From a virus: a DNA stretch of 28,307 bases. The stretch is taken from IMG/VR virus record IMGVR_UViG_3300050013_000110, positions 1 through 28,307 of that record; one strand, 5' to 3'. This document shows, piece after piece, positions 21,869 through 28,307 of the stretch. The notes beneath the pieces were generated by a model. The model did no database searches. It had not been told where the DNA came from and was given only the letters and a program-made list of their open reading frames with translations. The translations under genes were made by a program, and so were the position numbers. Positions within the stretch are counted from its first letter, which is position 1. Each line of letters begins with the position of its first letter.

Positions 21869-22542
21869 TAGTTTCCTCCCCACAAAGCCACAAATTTGCT
21901 GGGCTTCATAGAACGTTCTTTTTCCCACGCCAAACGTATCCTCACGAACTCCCCCATCCTGCGGTCGAACTGCGGAAAGTTGTCATCCTTCAACACGGCC
22001 TGCGCCGTGGCATAGGCGACCACTCCCGCGCAATAGGATTCGGGGAGTTCCATCGCGTCGGTCGGAGCGACAAGCGGGGTCGGGAAGCGGTACATAAAGA
22101 CTTCCAGCAACCCACTCAGTTTTTCAGTGAATACCATGTAGTCGTCGCGGATTTCTTTCAACCTCTTGGTTTCCTGCAAGTTTTCCCTGTCTGGAAGGGT
22201 TTGTTCTACCCACGCGCCGGAAGTGTAGGTATAATACCGCATCGTCGTTGAATCAATATATTGGTCGCCCTCTGTGGGCGTGGCGGGGGCTGTCGCCACG
22301 AAGGTAAATACCCCCTCAATCGGATAGAAGTAAACACTCTCTACAAACTTGGCAAGGGCGGGAAGGCCGCAGCGAAGGTCGGCGTCCAAAACGAGGCGTT
22401 GTACGTCCTCAATGCCCTTGCTTTCGCACATGGCATGAAGCCCCTCGTTGATGTACTGTTCCAATTCTACGTCAGTCCAGTATCCGGCTACCGGCTCAGC
22501 GATGGTCGAGCGGACTTGAGTAAGTGCATCGAGTTGGGTCAT
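21868..22542 (-). CDS. Putative head-to-tail adaptor-like protein, 224 aa
   Basis: The opening TQLDALTQVRSTIAEP, then YWTDVELEQYINEGLHAM, is the helical pattern of phage adaptor (gp6/gp11-like) proteins, in which a helix ends in a DxELxxxINE segment. A beta insert is in the middle (GDQYIDSTTMRYYTYT), and two long helices end it (AYATAQAVLKDDNFPQFD, FVRIRLAWEKERS). These proteins form the ring between portal and tail. ATG 22542 lies 3 bases after the fibre-like gene's stop. The call is from motif style and gene order. Confidence 0.6.
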   Translation of the reverse strand: MTQLDALTQVRSTIAEPVAGYWTDVELEQYINEGLHAMCESKGIEDVQRLVLDADLRCGLPALAKFVESVYFYPIEGVFTFVATAPATPTEGDQYIDSTTMRYYTYTSGAWVEQTLPDRENLQETKRLKEIRDDYMVFTEKLSGLLEVFMYRFPTPLVAPTDAMELPESYCAGVVAYATAQAVLKDDNFPQFDRRMGEFVRIRLAWEKERSMKPSKFVALWGGN

Positions 22543-22545
22543 GGG

Positions 22546-23025
22546 TTATCCCCACGCTTCCCATCGATAAGTAGCGGCATTAACATTACAGGAGGCATTA
22601 TCAGTTCCAGAGTTAGCGGTGACAAATCCGGTGGCCGAGAGAGCAAGGCCAGCAGAGGCAGCAGAAAGATAAACCATCGTCGGCTGTATCTCACCCGCAT
22701 AAGTGGCATCTATTCGACATGTGAACTGGCTACCGGACATTGACCACACAAACACAAGTTTTGGCTGGAATCCAGCGGTAATCGCCCTATTGGCTGCGCC
22801 ATTCCCCGTATAGGAACCGCAGTTAAATTGGGCCGCGCCAAGTGTCGTCAACATGGCCCCCACCGTTATATCGTCCAATACGGCCGCCGCCGCCGCCGTG
22901 ATTGTGGGATGCAGGGTTGCCGTGTCTCCAACACCGGCAATGATGTCGTCGAAGTTTTTGTTGACCTGTGTACCGTCAGCGGGAGTTCCGTTCGCAAAAG
23001 TGTACGTCTTCGCTATGTTAGCCAT
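22546..23025 (-). CDS. Tail-fibre/appendage-like protein, 159 aa
   Basis: A strong site GAGGAGGA precedes ATG 23025. The N-terminus TYTFANGTPADGTQVNKNFD is a frequent opening of phage tail-fibre and minor tail proteins. The middle is Ala-rich, and the beta-rich C-terminal part (FQPKLVFVWSM, then TYRWEAWG) resembles the receptor-tip domains of short fibres. It is placed between the nozzle-like and adaptor-like genes. It would attach at the tail and touch the cell surface; the receptor is unknown. Confidence 0.6.
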   Translation of the reverse strand: MANIAKTYTFANGTPADGTQVNKNFDDIIAGVGDTATLHPTITAAAAAVLDDITVGAMLTTLGAAQFNCGSYTGNGAANRAITAGFQPKLVFVWSMSGSQFTCRIDATYAGEIQPTMVYLSAASAGLALSATGFVTANSGTDNASCNVNAATYRWEAWG

Positions 23026-23034
23026 TAGTCCTCC

Positions 23035-24660
23035 TCATACGCCATGCTTGGATTTGTAGCGGTATACCAGCGCGTACCCCAACAGTGCGCCGTCTCCGGT
23101 TCCGGTGAACAGAAAACTAATCGTCCTCGCAAGCGGAAGGGAAATAAATCTCTTATAGACCGCCATCCCCCCATTTGCGAGCGACCAGTGGCCGTGGCCG
23201 GTAGTCGCTTCTGCGCCCCACAACATCGTTCCCCACAAGTCTCCGCTCGTAACCCCCACAATGGCGGGGTTAATGGTCATGTTGCCTCCACGGTCGGCAG
23301 AATAGGAGGCATGCATTACGTCGCTTGTGTTTCTGGCATAGACAAACAGGGAGGTATACCGCTTCGGTGTCGTCGTAATCCCCTGATTGAGCGTCGGGGT
23401 TTGGAGATACCAAGGGCGATAGCCCGCGGCGGTCACGTTGGGAACATCTGGTTCCAAAATGTAACCGGTTGAGGTTCCAATATACAAGTGGTCGAAGGCG
23501 TAGACGATATTCTGTACGCCCACGTCCGTCGCCCCGTAGAGTCCGCCAAGTTTATATTTCTCCCAACTTCCCGTAGCCGCATTAAGGGCAACGAGGGTTC
23601 CGCCGGTACAAAACCAAATCCTGCCGTCGAAATTGGCGATTGAAACAACCCCGCTTATCAGGTTAATCAGGGGCTTGACCGCCTCTGAAATCTTCTTGGG
23701 GGTATCATATTCGGTTTTTAGCGCACTCAGGACAAAGAACCCGCCACCCGAAACGTAGAACACGCCCCCCGCCGTGATGACTGCCCCATCTTTAGGGGTA
23801 TCCGCGCCATTGTAGGAGTTAAAGGAGGTGAAGGTGGTTTCCGAGTAGCCAGAGAACTTGAAGACGGCGCTCGCCGTGAACATCAGAAGGGTTTCCTGTG
23901 CGGGAAGTAGGCCGGTACAGAGAGAGTTTTCCGGCGTCTTGAGAACTATCATGCTGAGGGTAGACCAGCCGTTATCATAGTGAGAGGCGTCTGTGTCGTG
24001 GAGGACTTCGGCAAGGTTGATGTTGCTCCATATCACGGCTGACTTTAACGCCCCGCCCGCAACTGAGGCTGTCTCCGTTCCGTTCGAGGTCGCCGTTGTT
24101 GACATTCCATAAAAAGCGGTGAGGCAACCAACCCATAAGCGGTTCTTCCAGAGGGTGATATGCTTTCCTTTTGGCCCGTTCCACAGCGCGGCCAGTGTGG
24201 TTCCGTCATAGCCCATACACTGTGTATCTTCCTGTGCGATGAAGAGGTTGTTGTTCATTCCAGCGGCATAACTGGCCTTTTTGGTGGAACCAAAGGCGGC
24301 CACGTCATCTGGACTTGTTCCCTTGCGGATTTCTACCCACGCGAGGGGAGTTCCCGCCCTCTTATACAGCTTCGCCCCATACTGTGCCAGAAGAGTCGTC
24401 GTTCCATCGTCTTTCTGCCAGACAAACATGGAGGTAAGGGCCGTCTCGCCCGCAGGGGGTGCAATGGTGGTGGGGTTCGGGATGGCAGCGACCATGCCCT
24501 CCTGCGAAATCTTAAGGTTTTCCATGTCGGGGACATACCCCTCGGGGATAAGTTCATCGGAAATGCCCGCGAAGATACCTTTGAACCCAAGGTGATCCTC
24601 CTGATAGGCGTTTGTCTGAGCCAGTACCTCTACATTTGACGGCAGTTTCCGTGTAGCCAT
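23035..24660 (-). CDS. Beta-propeller nozzle/tail-tube-like protein, 541 aa
   Basis: It is wholly beta, with repeated strands of the form WKNRLWVG, NLFIAQED, GRIWFCTGG and HLYIGTSTG about 50-70 residues apart, as in the beta-propeller nozzles (gp12-type) of podoviruses. The N-terminal PSNVEVLAQTNAYQ and LIPEGYVPDMENL set the docking region, where similar proteins grip the adaptor ring. No signal peptide or enzyme residues. It would close the tail channel and pass DNA out. It follows the lysis cassette and begins the run of tail and ejection genes. A run of eight G lies just upstream of the start. Confidence 0.7.
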   Translation of the reverse strand: MATRKLPSNVEVLAQTNAYQEDHLGFKGIFAGISDELIPEGYVPDMENLKISQEGMVAAIPNPTTIAPPAGETALTSMFVWQKDDGTTTLLAQYGAKLYKRAGTPLAWVEIRKGTSPDDVAAFGSTKKASYAAGMNNNLFIAQEDTQCMGYDGTTLAALWNGPKGKHITLWKNRLWVGCLTAFYGMSTTATSNGTETASVAGGALKSAVIWSNINLAEVLHDTDASHYDNGWSTLSMIVLKTPENSLCTGLLPAQETLLMFTASAVFKFSGYSETTFTSFNSYNGADTPKDGAVITAGGVFYVSGGGFFVLSALKTEYDTPKKISEAVKPLINLISGVVSIANFDGRIWFCTGGTLVALNAATGSWEKYKLGGLYGATDVGVQNIVYAFDHLYIGTSTGYILEPDVPNVTAAGYRPWYLQTPTLNQGITTTPKRYTSLFVYARNTSDVMHASYSADRGGNMTINPAIVGVTSGDLWGTMLWGAEATTGHGHWSLANGGMAVYKRFISLPLARTISFLFTGTGDGALLGYALVYRYKSKHGV

Positions 24661-24682
24661 TGCCCCCCCCTCGCACTACTCC

Positions 24683-25093
24683 TTAGACAACTGGCGTTTC
24701 TTGTGGAATGGGCTGGTCGGGGATAGTGGGCACTGGAGGAACGTCAGGCGTCTTTCCACCAAGTGCTTCCCAACTTGTACCAGAGGCCAGCTTCATGTCT
24801 GCTACGGCCTGCTCGATAAGATCGTGCAATGCTTCGGGCGGGAGGTGAAGTTCATCGGTCAATCGTTGAAGGGCAATCTGATATTTGGCGGAGTTTTCCA
24901 GCATATTGAACGTTTGCTGAACTACCTCGACAATCTTGAGGGCAACCGCTTCGTTCTTATCAACGACCGCTTTTGCCTTCGTCAACTGTGCAGTGAACGC
25001 ATCAAAGACCGCTTTGACGATGACCGGCACAAGAGCGGTAATCAGGGTAGCAATAAGCGCCACAAGTGCTGTCGTAATGGGTTCCCAGTTCAT
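24683..25093 (-). CDS. LLH-type phage holin, 136 aa
   Basis: TAGGAGGT precedes ATG 25093. One membrane segment at about 7-30 (ALVALIATLITALVPVIV) is followed by a helical cytosolic part (ALKIVEVVQQTF, then ALHDLIEQAVADMK) typical of the LLH holin family of Gram-positive phages. The tail is Pro-rich (PPVPTIPDQPIPQE). Holins gather in the membrane and open it, letting the lysin reach the wall. It directly follows the lysin gene, 9 bases away, and so forms the lysis cassette with it. Confidence 0.75.
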   Translation of the reverse strand: MNWEPITTALVALIATLITALVPVIVKAVFDAFTAQLTKAKAVVDKNEAVALKIVEVVQQTFNMLENSAKYQIALQRLTDELHLPPEALHDLIEQAVADMKLASGTSWEALGGKTPDVPPVPTIPDQPIPQETPVV

Positions 25094-25102
25094 GTGTACC
25101 TC

Positions 25103-26464
25103 CTATTTACCTAAAGCCGTGAGCAGTCTAAAAATTGTCCATTCCATTGCGCCCCACGAGATGACGCCATTGGCATCATGCCCTGGGTCAATGATTTTAA
25201 GGTCGATCAACTTCTGTTCCGCAGCGCTGATAGGCTTTGGCGCGGGCGTTACAACGGGCGTTGGTATAGCCACTGGGGCCTCCTTAGTTATCTTGCCTTG
25301 CTTTCCATAGTTCATCGACCACCCCCGATAGGGATAGGCTCCATTGCGGGTGTATGTGCTTACGCTTTGAAACCCTATGGCATTACCTAATGATTCACTG
25401 ATGAACGCGGACGCCATGAACACGTCAGTTCCCCCGCCCTTCGTGTCGAGTCCAACATGGCCATCTGAACCCGCCGTCCAGTAGTGAAAGGCACCAATCG
25501 GGGCTTTCGTCGCATCGGGATTCAGTGTTCCTGCCAAGTCACCGGCAATCTTTGCCGTAGCAGGAAATGGGAATGATGGAACTTTCCCGTAGGCAATCAA
25601 CATACGAACCATGAGCGCAGCGCACCACAGGTGCCACGTTCCCCCGTCTTTTGTTGGGTGCAACTTCGCAAAGGTTCTTGCCTTCTGGTCTAAGTTCAAT
25701 TCATCGCCTCCTTCCATTCCAAGATACAGGTCAAAATAGTCAGGTATTGATTCCAGCAGCCCCGCGAAGCTCATGGTGGTGGAGTTGCCGAACGAAACTA
25801 CCCCACTTGGATCTACGTGGAGCGTGTGGGCCGCGATATACCCGCTCGCATCAACGTTCCCATAGAAGTAGATGGTGTCCGTGTTGTACATTGCGTTTGT
25901 CTTTCCAACGGTCGGGTCGTAGATAAATCCGTCCTGTGGTTCGACCAGTCGCCAGTTCTCAATGTTCTTCCAGTCCCCGCCGAGGAAACAGACATTGTAG
26001 GCGTGTGAGATACCGCCACCTGCATTGCCTGATGCTGATAGAATGACGCCATAACCGAGAGCCTTGTATGCAGCCAACGCAAGGTCTGTCGAGTATTGGT
26101 GGCACTCGTAGAACCCCTTGGTAGCAGAATACGGATAGCGTGTTCCATGCAGCCACCCATAGGTCATCTTCGTTCCCACGAACTTCTTGATGGTAGCAGG
26201 AACAACCGCTCGTATCTGTGCTGTCCATCCGTCCGGCCACGTCAGTTGTGCCGTTTCGCCCGTGAACAGGCCCGCCTTGATGACCGCAAGGTCTAGCAAC
26301 TGGTTCATCTGCGAGTTCACGTAGGCCACATCATTGGCGCCCACTGCCCCGTCGAAGTCAATGTCAAACTTGCGGACATACGGGGTCGGCGAAGCCGCGT
26401 CGGGCCGACCGTCGTTGTTCAAGTCGCAATCGAGAGCATCAAGGGGGATATATGCGCCTTTCAT
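25103..26464 (-). CDS. Endolysin-like protein: dockerin + two thiol-enzyme domains, 453 aa
   Basis: ATG 26464 overlaps the previous stop (ATGA); an in-frame upstream start 27 codons earlier falls inside that gene. Residues about 12-50 hold two calcium loops, DLNNDGRPD and DIDFDGAVGAND, as in type I dockerins. Residues about 100-190 carry ECHQYS (C121), SHAYNV (H154) and LVEPQDG (E175), a Cys-His-Glu set of transglutaminase/C39-like thiol enzymes. Residues about 275-390 carry WHLWCAAL (C281), APIGAFHYW and DGHVGLD (H336), as in CHAP/NlpC-type amidases. A Pro-rich linker then leads to a helical end domain (WGAMEWTIFRLLTALG). It should cut peptidoglycan. Two thiol domains and a dockerin in one lysin is unusual. 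Domain names are by motif only. Confidence 0.7.
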   Translation of the reverse strand: MKGAYIPLDALDCDLNNDGRPDAASPTPYVRKFDIDFDGAVGANDVAYVNSQMNQLLDLAVIKAGLFTGETAQLTWPDGWTAQIRAVVPATIKKFVGTKMTYGWLHGTRYPYSATKGFYECHQYSTDLALAAYKALGYGVILSASGNAGGGISHAYNVCFLGGDWKNIENWRLVEPQDGFIYDPTVGKTNAMYNTDTIYFYGNVDASGYIAAHTLHVDPSGVVSFGNSTTMSFAGLLESIPDYFDLYLGMEGGDELNLDQKARTFAKLHPTKDGGTWHLWCAALMVRMLIAYGKVPSFPFPATAKIAGDLAGTLNPDATKAPIGAFHYWTAGSDGHVGLDTKGGGTDVFMASAFISESLGNAIGFQSVSTYTRNGAYPYRGWSMNYGKQGKITKEAPVAIPTPVVTPAPKPISAAEQKLIDLKIIDPGHDANGVISWGAMEWTIFRLLTALGK

Positions 26465-26886
26465 TTCGCCAGCAGTATGCCGATGTACGGCAAGAGCCGC
26501 ACAAGGGTATAGGTGAGGATGCACCCGAGCGCTATATCCAGCCACTTGTTTAGCCGACGATTGTTATTGACGAGCGGGACTAACGCCTGCTGAATCAGCG
26601 ATAGTGCATCAGCCATCTTGCTCTGATTGTCGCTCAGGTCATTGAGCCTGTCAACCACCCCAACCTGCGGGGTGTCCAACTTGAAAAGGACTCGGTCAAG
26701 ACCTTGCCTCACGACATCGAGGACTTTAGCAATCTCATCGGCTTTTTCCTCATACTTGTCCTTCCCCTCTGCGATTTCCTTCCGAATAATCGTCATACTC
26801 TCTGCTGCCTTCAGACTGCTTCGAAGGAGACACTGAGTGTCAGTAACCATATTCTCGCCATCGTGTTTTAACTCGTTTTCGCTCAT
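26461..26886 (-). CDS. XhlA-like lysis membrane protein, 141 aa
   Basis: I chose ATG 26886 (GGGGGTAAG just before it). The same frame is open for another 51 codons to a GTG at 27039 and reads like protein, so a longer form is possible. Residues 20-110 are a charged helix (KAAESMTIIRKEIAEGKD, then QVGVVDRLNDLSDN); a C-terminal membrane segment follows (LGCILTYTLVRLLPYIGILL). This layout, helix then C-terminal anchor, is that of XhlA-type holin partners. Its stop overlaps the lysin start (ATGA). Confidence 0.6.
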   Translation of the reverse strand: MSENELKHDGENMVTDTQCLLRSSLKAAESMTIIRKEIAEGKDKYEEKADEIAKVLDVVRQGLDRVLFKLDTPQVGVVDRLNDLSDNQSKMADALSLIQQALVPLVNNNRRLNKWLDIALGCILTYTLVRLLPYIGILLAK

Positions 26887-27103
26887 CTTACCCCCATTCA
26901 ATATCGGTGCTTCTGTCTTGACAGCCAAGTCAGCGTTCACCGCTACTTTCTGCAAGTCCGTCAGTTCTACTGTCGCCATGTCCAGACTTGCTTGGATAAC
27001 TGCCACCTGCTCAGTCTTTTGCTTTACCAGCACTACCACACCAGCCGTGTAGGTCAGCGTATGTGGTTTGACACTTGCGCAGAAAGGAGAGTCCGTTCAT
27101 CCT

Positions 27104-27259
27104 TTAGGTTATTCCAAGTAACTGTTCGATCCTCAGCAGGCGTTCTGCCGTTGTGAGTGCTTTAGCCTTCTCCATCTCTTTATATTTCTTCAACAGGACA
27201 TCTCGTTTGTCTTGTGTTTCGTGCGCAAGTTTCAAGTCAGTTTCTTTAACTCTTTCCAT
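27104..27259 (-). CDS. Small helical protein, 51 aa
   Basis: ATG (27259-27257) follows TAAGGAGG at a good distance and lies 12 bases after the previous stop. The product (MERVKETDLKLAHETQDKRD, ending RLLRIEQLLGIT) is charged and helical throughout. It stands between the tail protein and the lysis genes. Function is unknown; the binding site and codon pattern support a real gene. Confidence 0.65.
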   Translation of the reverse strand: MERVKETDLKLAHETQDKRDVLLKKYKEMEKAKALTTAERLLRIEQLLGIT

Positions 27260-27271
27260 ATCGTTGCCTCC

Positions 27272-28307
27272 TTACTCAAAACTAAACCCGAAGCTCTTAA
27301 CCTCTAACGTCGTTGTAGCCGTTCCTTTGAGAATCTCGAACCAGACGTTAACCCCCCAGTTCGCATTGGTCTTCGTTGTATTGGTGAACGTGTGAGCCTG
27401 TTGGGCTGTAAAGTCTGCTGTGACGTCTTCCCACGTTGGCGACACGTCAAGACCGTTATTGCAGGCTTTGATTGTGAGCGTAGCCCCTGTTGGCACGGTC
27501 AATATTGCACTTACAACAATCTTACGGGCAGCCGCACTGGTTTGAATTGGAGAAGCAAGCACAAACTCAAGACGGTCGTCTGGCAGGATGATGTAGCATC
27601 CATCGGAATCAACAGAATCAGATACCAAGATTCCAGAAGCCAGATTCAAAGCTGGGCGAACGCCGTTGCTGCCATTGCCCGCATAGTAGTAGTCCCACGT
27701 GCCGTCCGTGAAGACGTCGCGGGCGTAGAACGAAACCGCGGCGTACGGAGTTCTCAACCACCAATACCACGCCGCGCCACTGGCAGGTTTAGACGCACTT
27801 AAGGTGTTAGCCACCAACTGGGCTGTCGCGGTAACAATTCTGTTGGCATTGGCAGCAAAGATTGAAAATAAGCTACCTTCCGCGATACTGTTTTCGTTCG
27901 CGAGTCCAACCTCTGTATTGCTCAACAGGAAAATCTTGTCGATGACCGTCTCAGACGTAGCACCGGTATCTGTGATGGTATTCCGTGCTACGGTCAAGGT
28001 TGTATCCAGTATTTTAATTAGTTCCCATGGGGTGAAATTGCCGAGGAATCCCTTAATGTCATTGTATCCGGTGGGTTGGTCAAACCCCGCATCGTTGGGC
28101 GTTGCGTCGTGATTGTTTGTATTGAGGACACCATCGCCCGGGTTCTGCGCTGCCCACCAAGCAGAGGCAGCCCCGCCACTATTGAGCCATTGACGCAAGT
28201 TTGATGAGAGGTATCTGTTGTTACCGTAGGAAACACGGTTTGCATCAGCACTTCCCGCTTCTTTCGCGTCGAACCCTCGCAGGTCGATTATTTGGTTCGC
28301 GAGCACC
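27272..28307 (-). CDS. DUF6273-type tail/adhesion protein (5' truncated)
   Basis: The frame runs to the right edge, and the first in-frame start-like codon is the GTG at 28306, which is more likely an internal Val. RYLSSNLRQWLNSGG, then IFLLSNTEVG, WWLRTPYAAVSFYARDV and NGSNGVRPALNL are the ordered marks of the DUF6273 (C-type-lectin-like) domain found in phage tail and surface proteins. A C-terminal beta-sandwich follows (ARKIVVSAILTVPTGATLT, then EVKSFGFSFE). It would bind a cell-surface ligand. Residues between the conserved WWLRTP and GVRPAL are rich in Tyr, Phe, Trp and Asp. Confidence 0.7.
   Translation of the reverse strand, partial: VLANQIIDLRGFDAKEAGSADANRVSYGNNRYLSSNLRQWLNSGGAASAWWAAQNPGDGVLNTNNHDATPNDAGFDQPTGYNDIKGFLGNFTPWELIKILDTTLTVARNTITDTGATSETVIDKIFLLSNTEVGLANENSIAEGSLFSIFAANANRIVTATAQLVANTLSASKPASGAAWYWWLRTPYAAVSFYARDVFTDGTWDYYYAGNGSNGVRPALNLASGILVSDSVDSDGCYIILPDDRLEFVLASPIQTSAAARKIVVSAILTVPTGATLTIKACNNGLDVSPTWEDVTADFTAQQAHTFTNTTKTNANWGVNVWFEILKGTATTTLEVKSFGFSFE

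Noticed and set aside
27660-27790. A proven diversity-generating retroelement target
   Set aside because: There is no reverse transcriptase or template repeat in the window, so it is kept only as a lead.

Overview
The window is a piece of a tailed-phage genome, most likely a podovirus of a Gram-positive host (Bacillota, probably clostridial). No integrase, repressor, terminase, portal, major capsid protein or DNA polymerase is visible, so both ends of the phage lie outside. The Gram-positive inference rests on strong AGGAGG-type ribosome binding sites at nearly every gene, an LLH-type holin, a dockerin-bearing lysin and a 3D-domain wall protein. The podovirus inference rests on a T7-like order of nozzle (beta-propeller), adaptor-like and very large ejection-type proteins.

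Left arm (1-13374, all on +): about 33 small, tightly packed genes, most joined by ATGA, GTGA, TTGA or TAATG overlaps. Recognisable functions are a TOPRIM primase (494-1543), an HTH-metallophosphoesterase (2189-3160), a NUMOD3/HNH homing-type endonuclease (3164-3739), a zinc-ribbon protein, a small PD-(D/E)xK nuclease (4820-5164), a membrane-anchored 3D-domain protein (6056-6628), a DnaB-type helicase (7126-8304) and a Cas4/RecB-like nuclease (9020-9703). After a good sigma70-type promoter (9911-9938) comes a possible ssDNA-binding protein and a second run of small genes. Several small genes are paralogues of one another (three families seen), and many gene junctions carry the same AAAGGAGAAGCCATGA-like sequence. 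A separate consensus promoter (12979-13006) drives an HNH-like gene, which ends at a clear terminator.

Middle (13402-14534): a gene-free island, more AT-rich than its flanks, between the convergent arms. It holds a nested inverted repeat with perfect 21-bp inner arms, a pair of near-identical 15-bp direct repeats and several short hairpins. At its right end I read a previously unremarked small-RNA gene on the minus strand (about 14516 to 14346): it has its own TTGCAG-16-TATAAT promoter, seven predicted hairpins or helices, and a terminator. That promoter is nearly the same sequence as the one at 9911. An opposing promoter-like sequence (14270-14298, +) would give an antisense transcript.

Right arm (14535-28307, all on -): the late genes, read right to left. 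They are a 5'-truncated DUF6273-type tail/adhesion protein, a small helical protein, a lysis cassette (XhlA-like membrane protein, a lysin with dockerin and two thiol-enzyme-like domains, an LLH-type holin), a beta-propeller nozzle-like protein, a tail-fibre-like protein, an adaptor-like protein, an Ala/Gln-rich 637-residue protein, a 1688-residue polyvalent protein with an ADP-ribosyltransferase-like domain, and a mini metallopeptidase. The expected sequence of events is replication and recombination from the left arm, then assembly, DNA ejection and lysis functions from the right arm.
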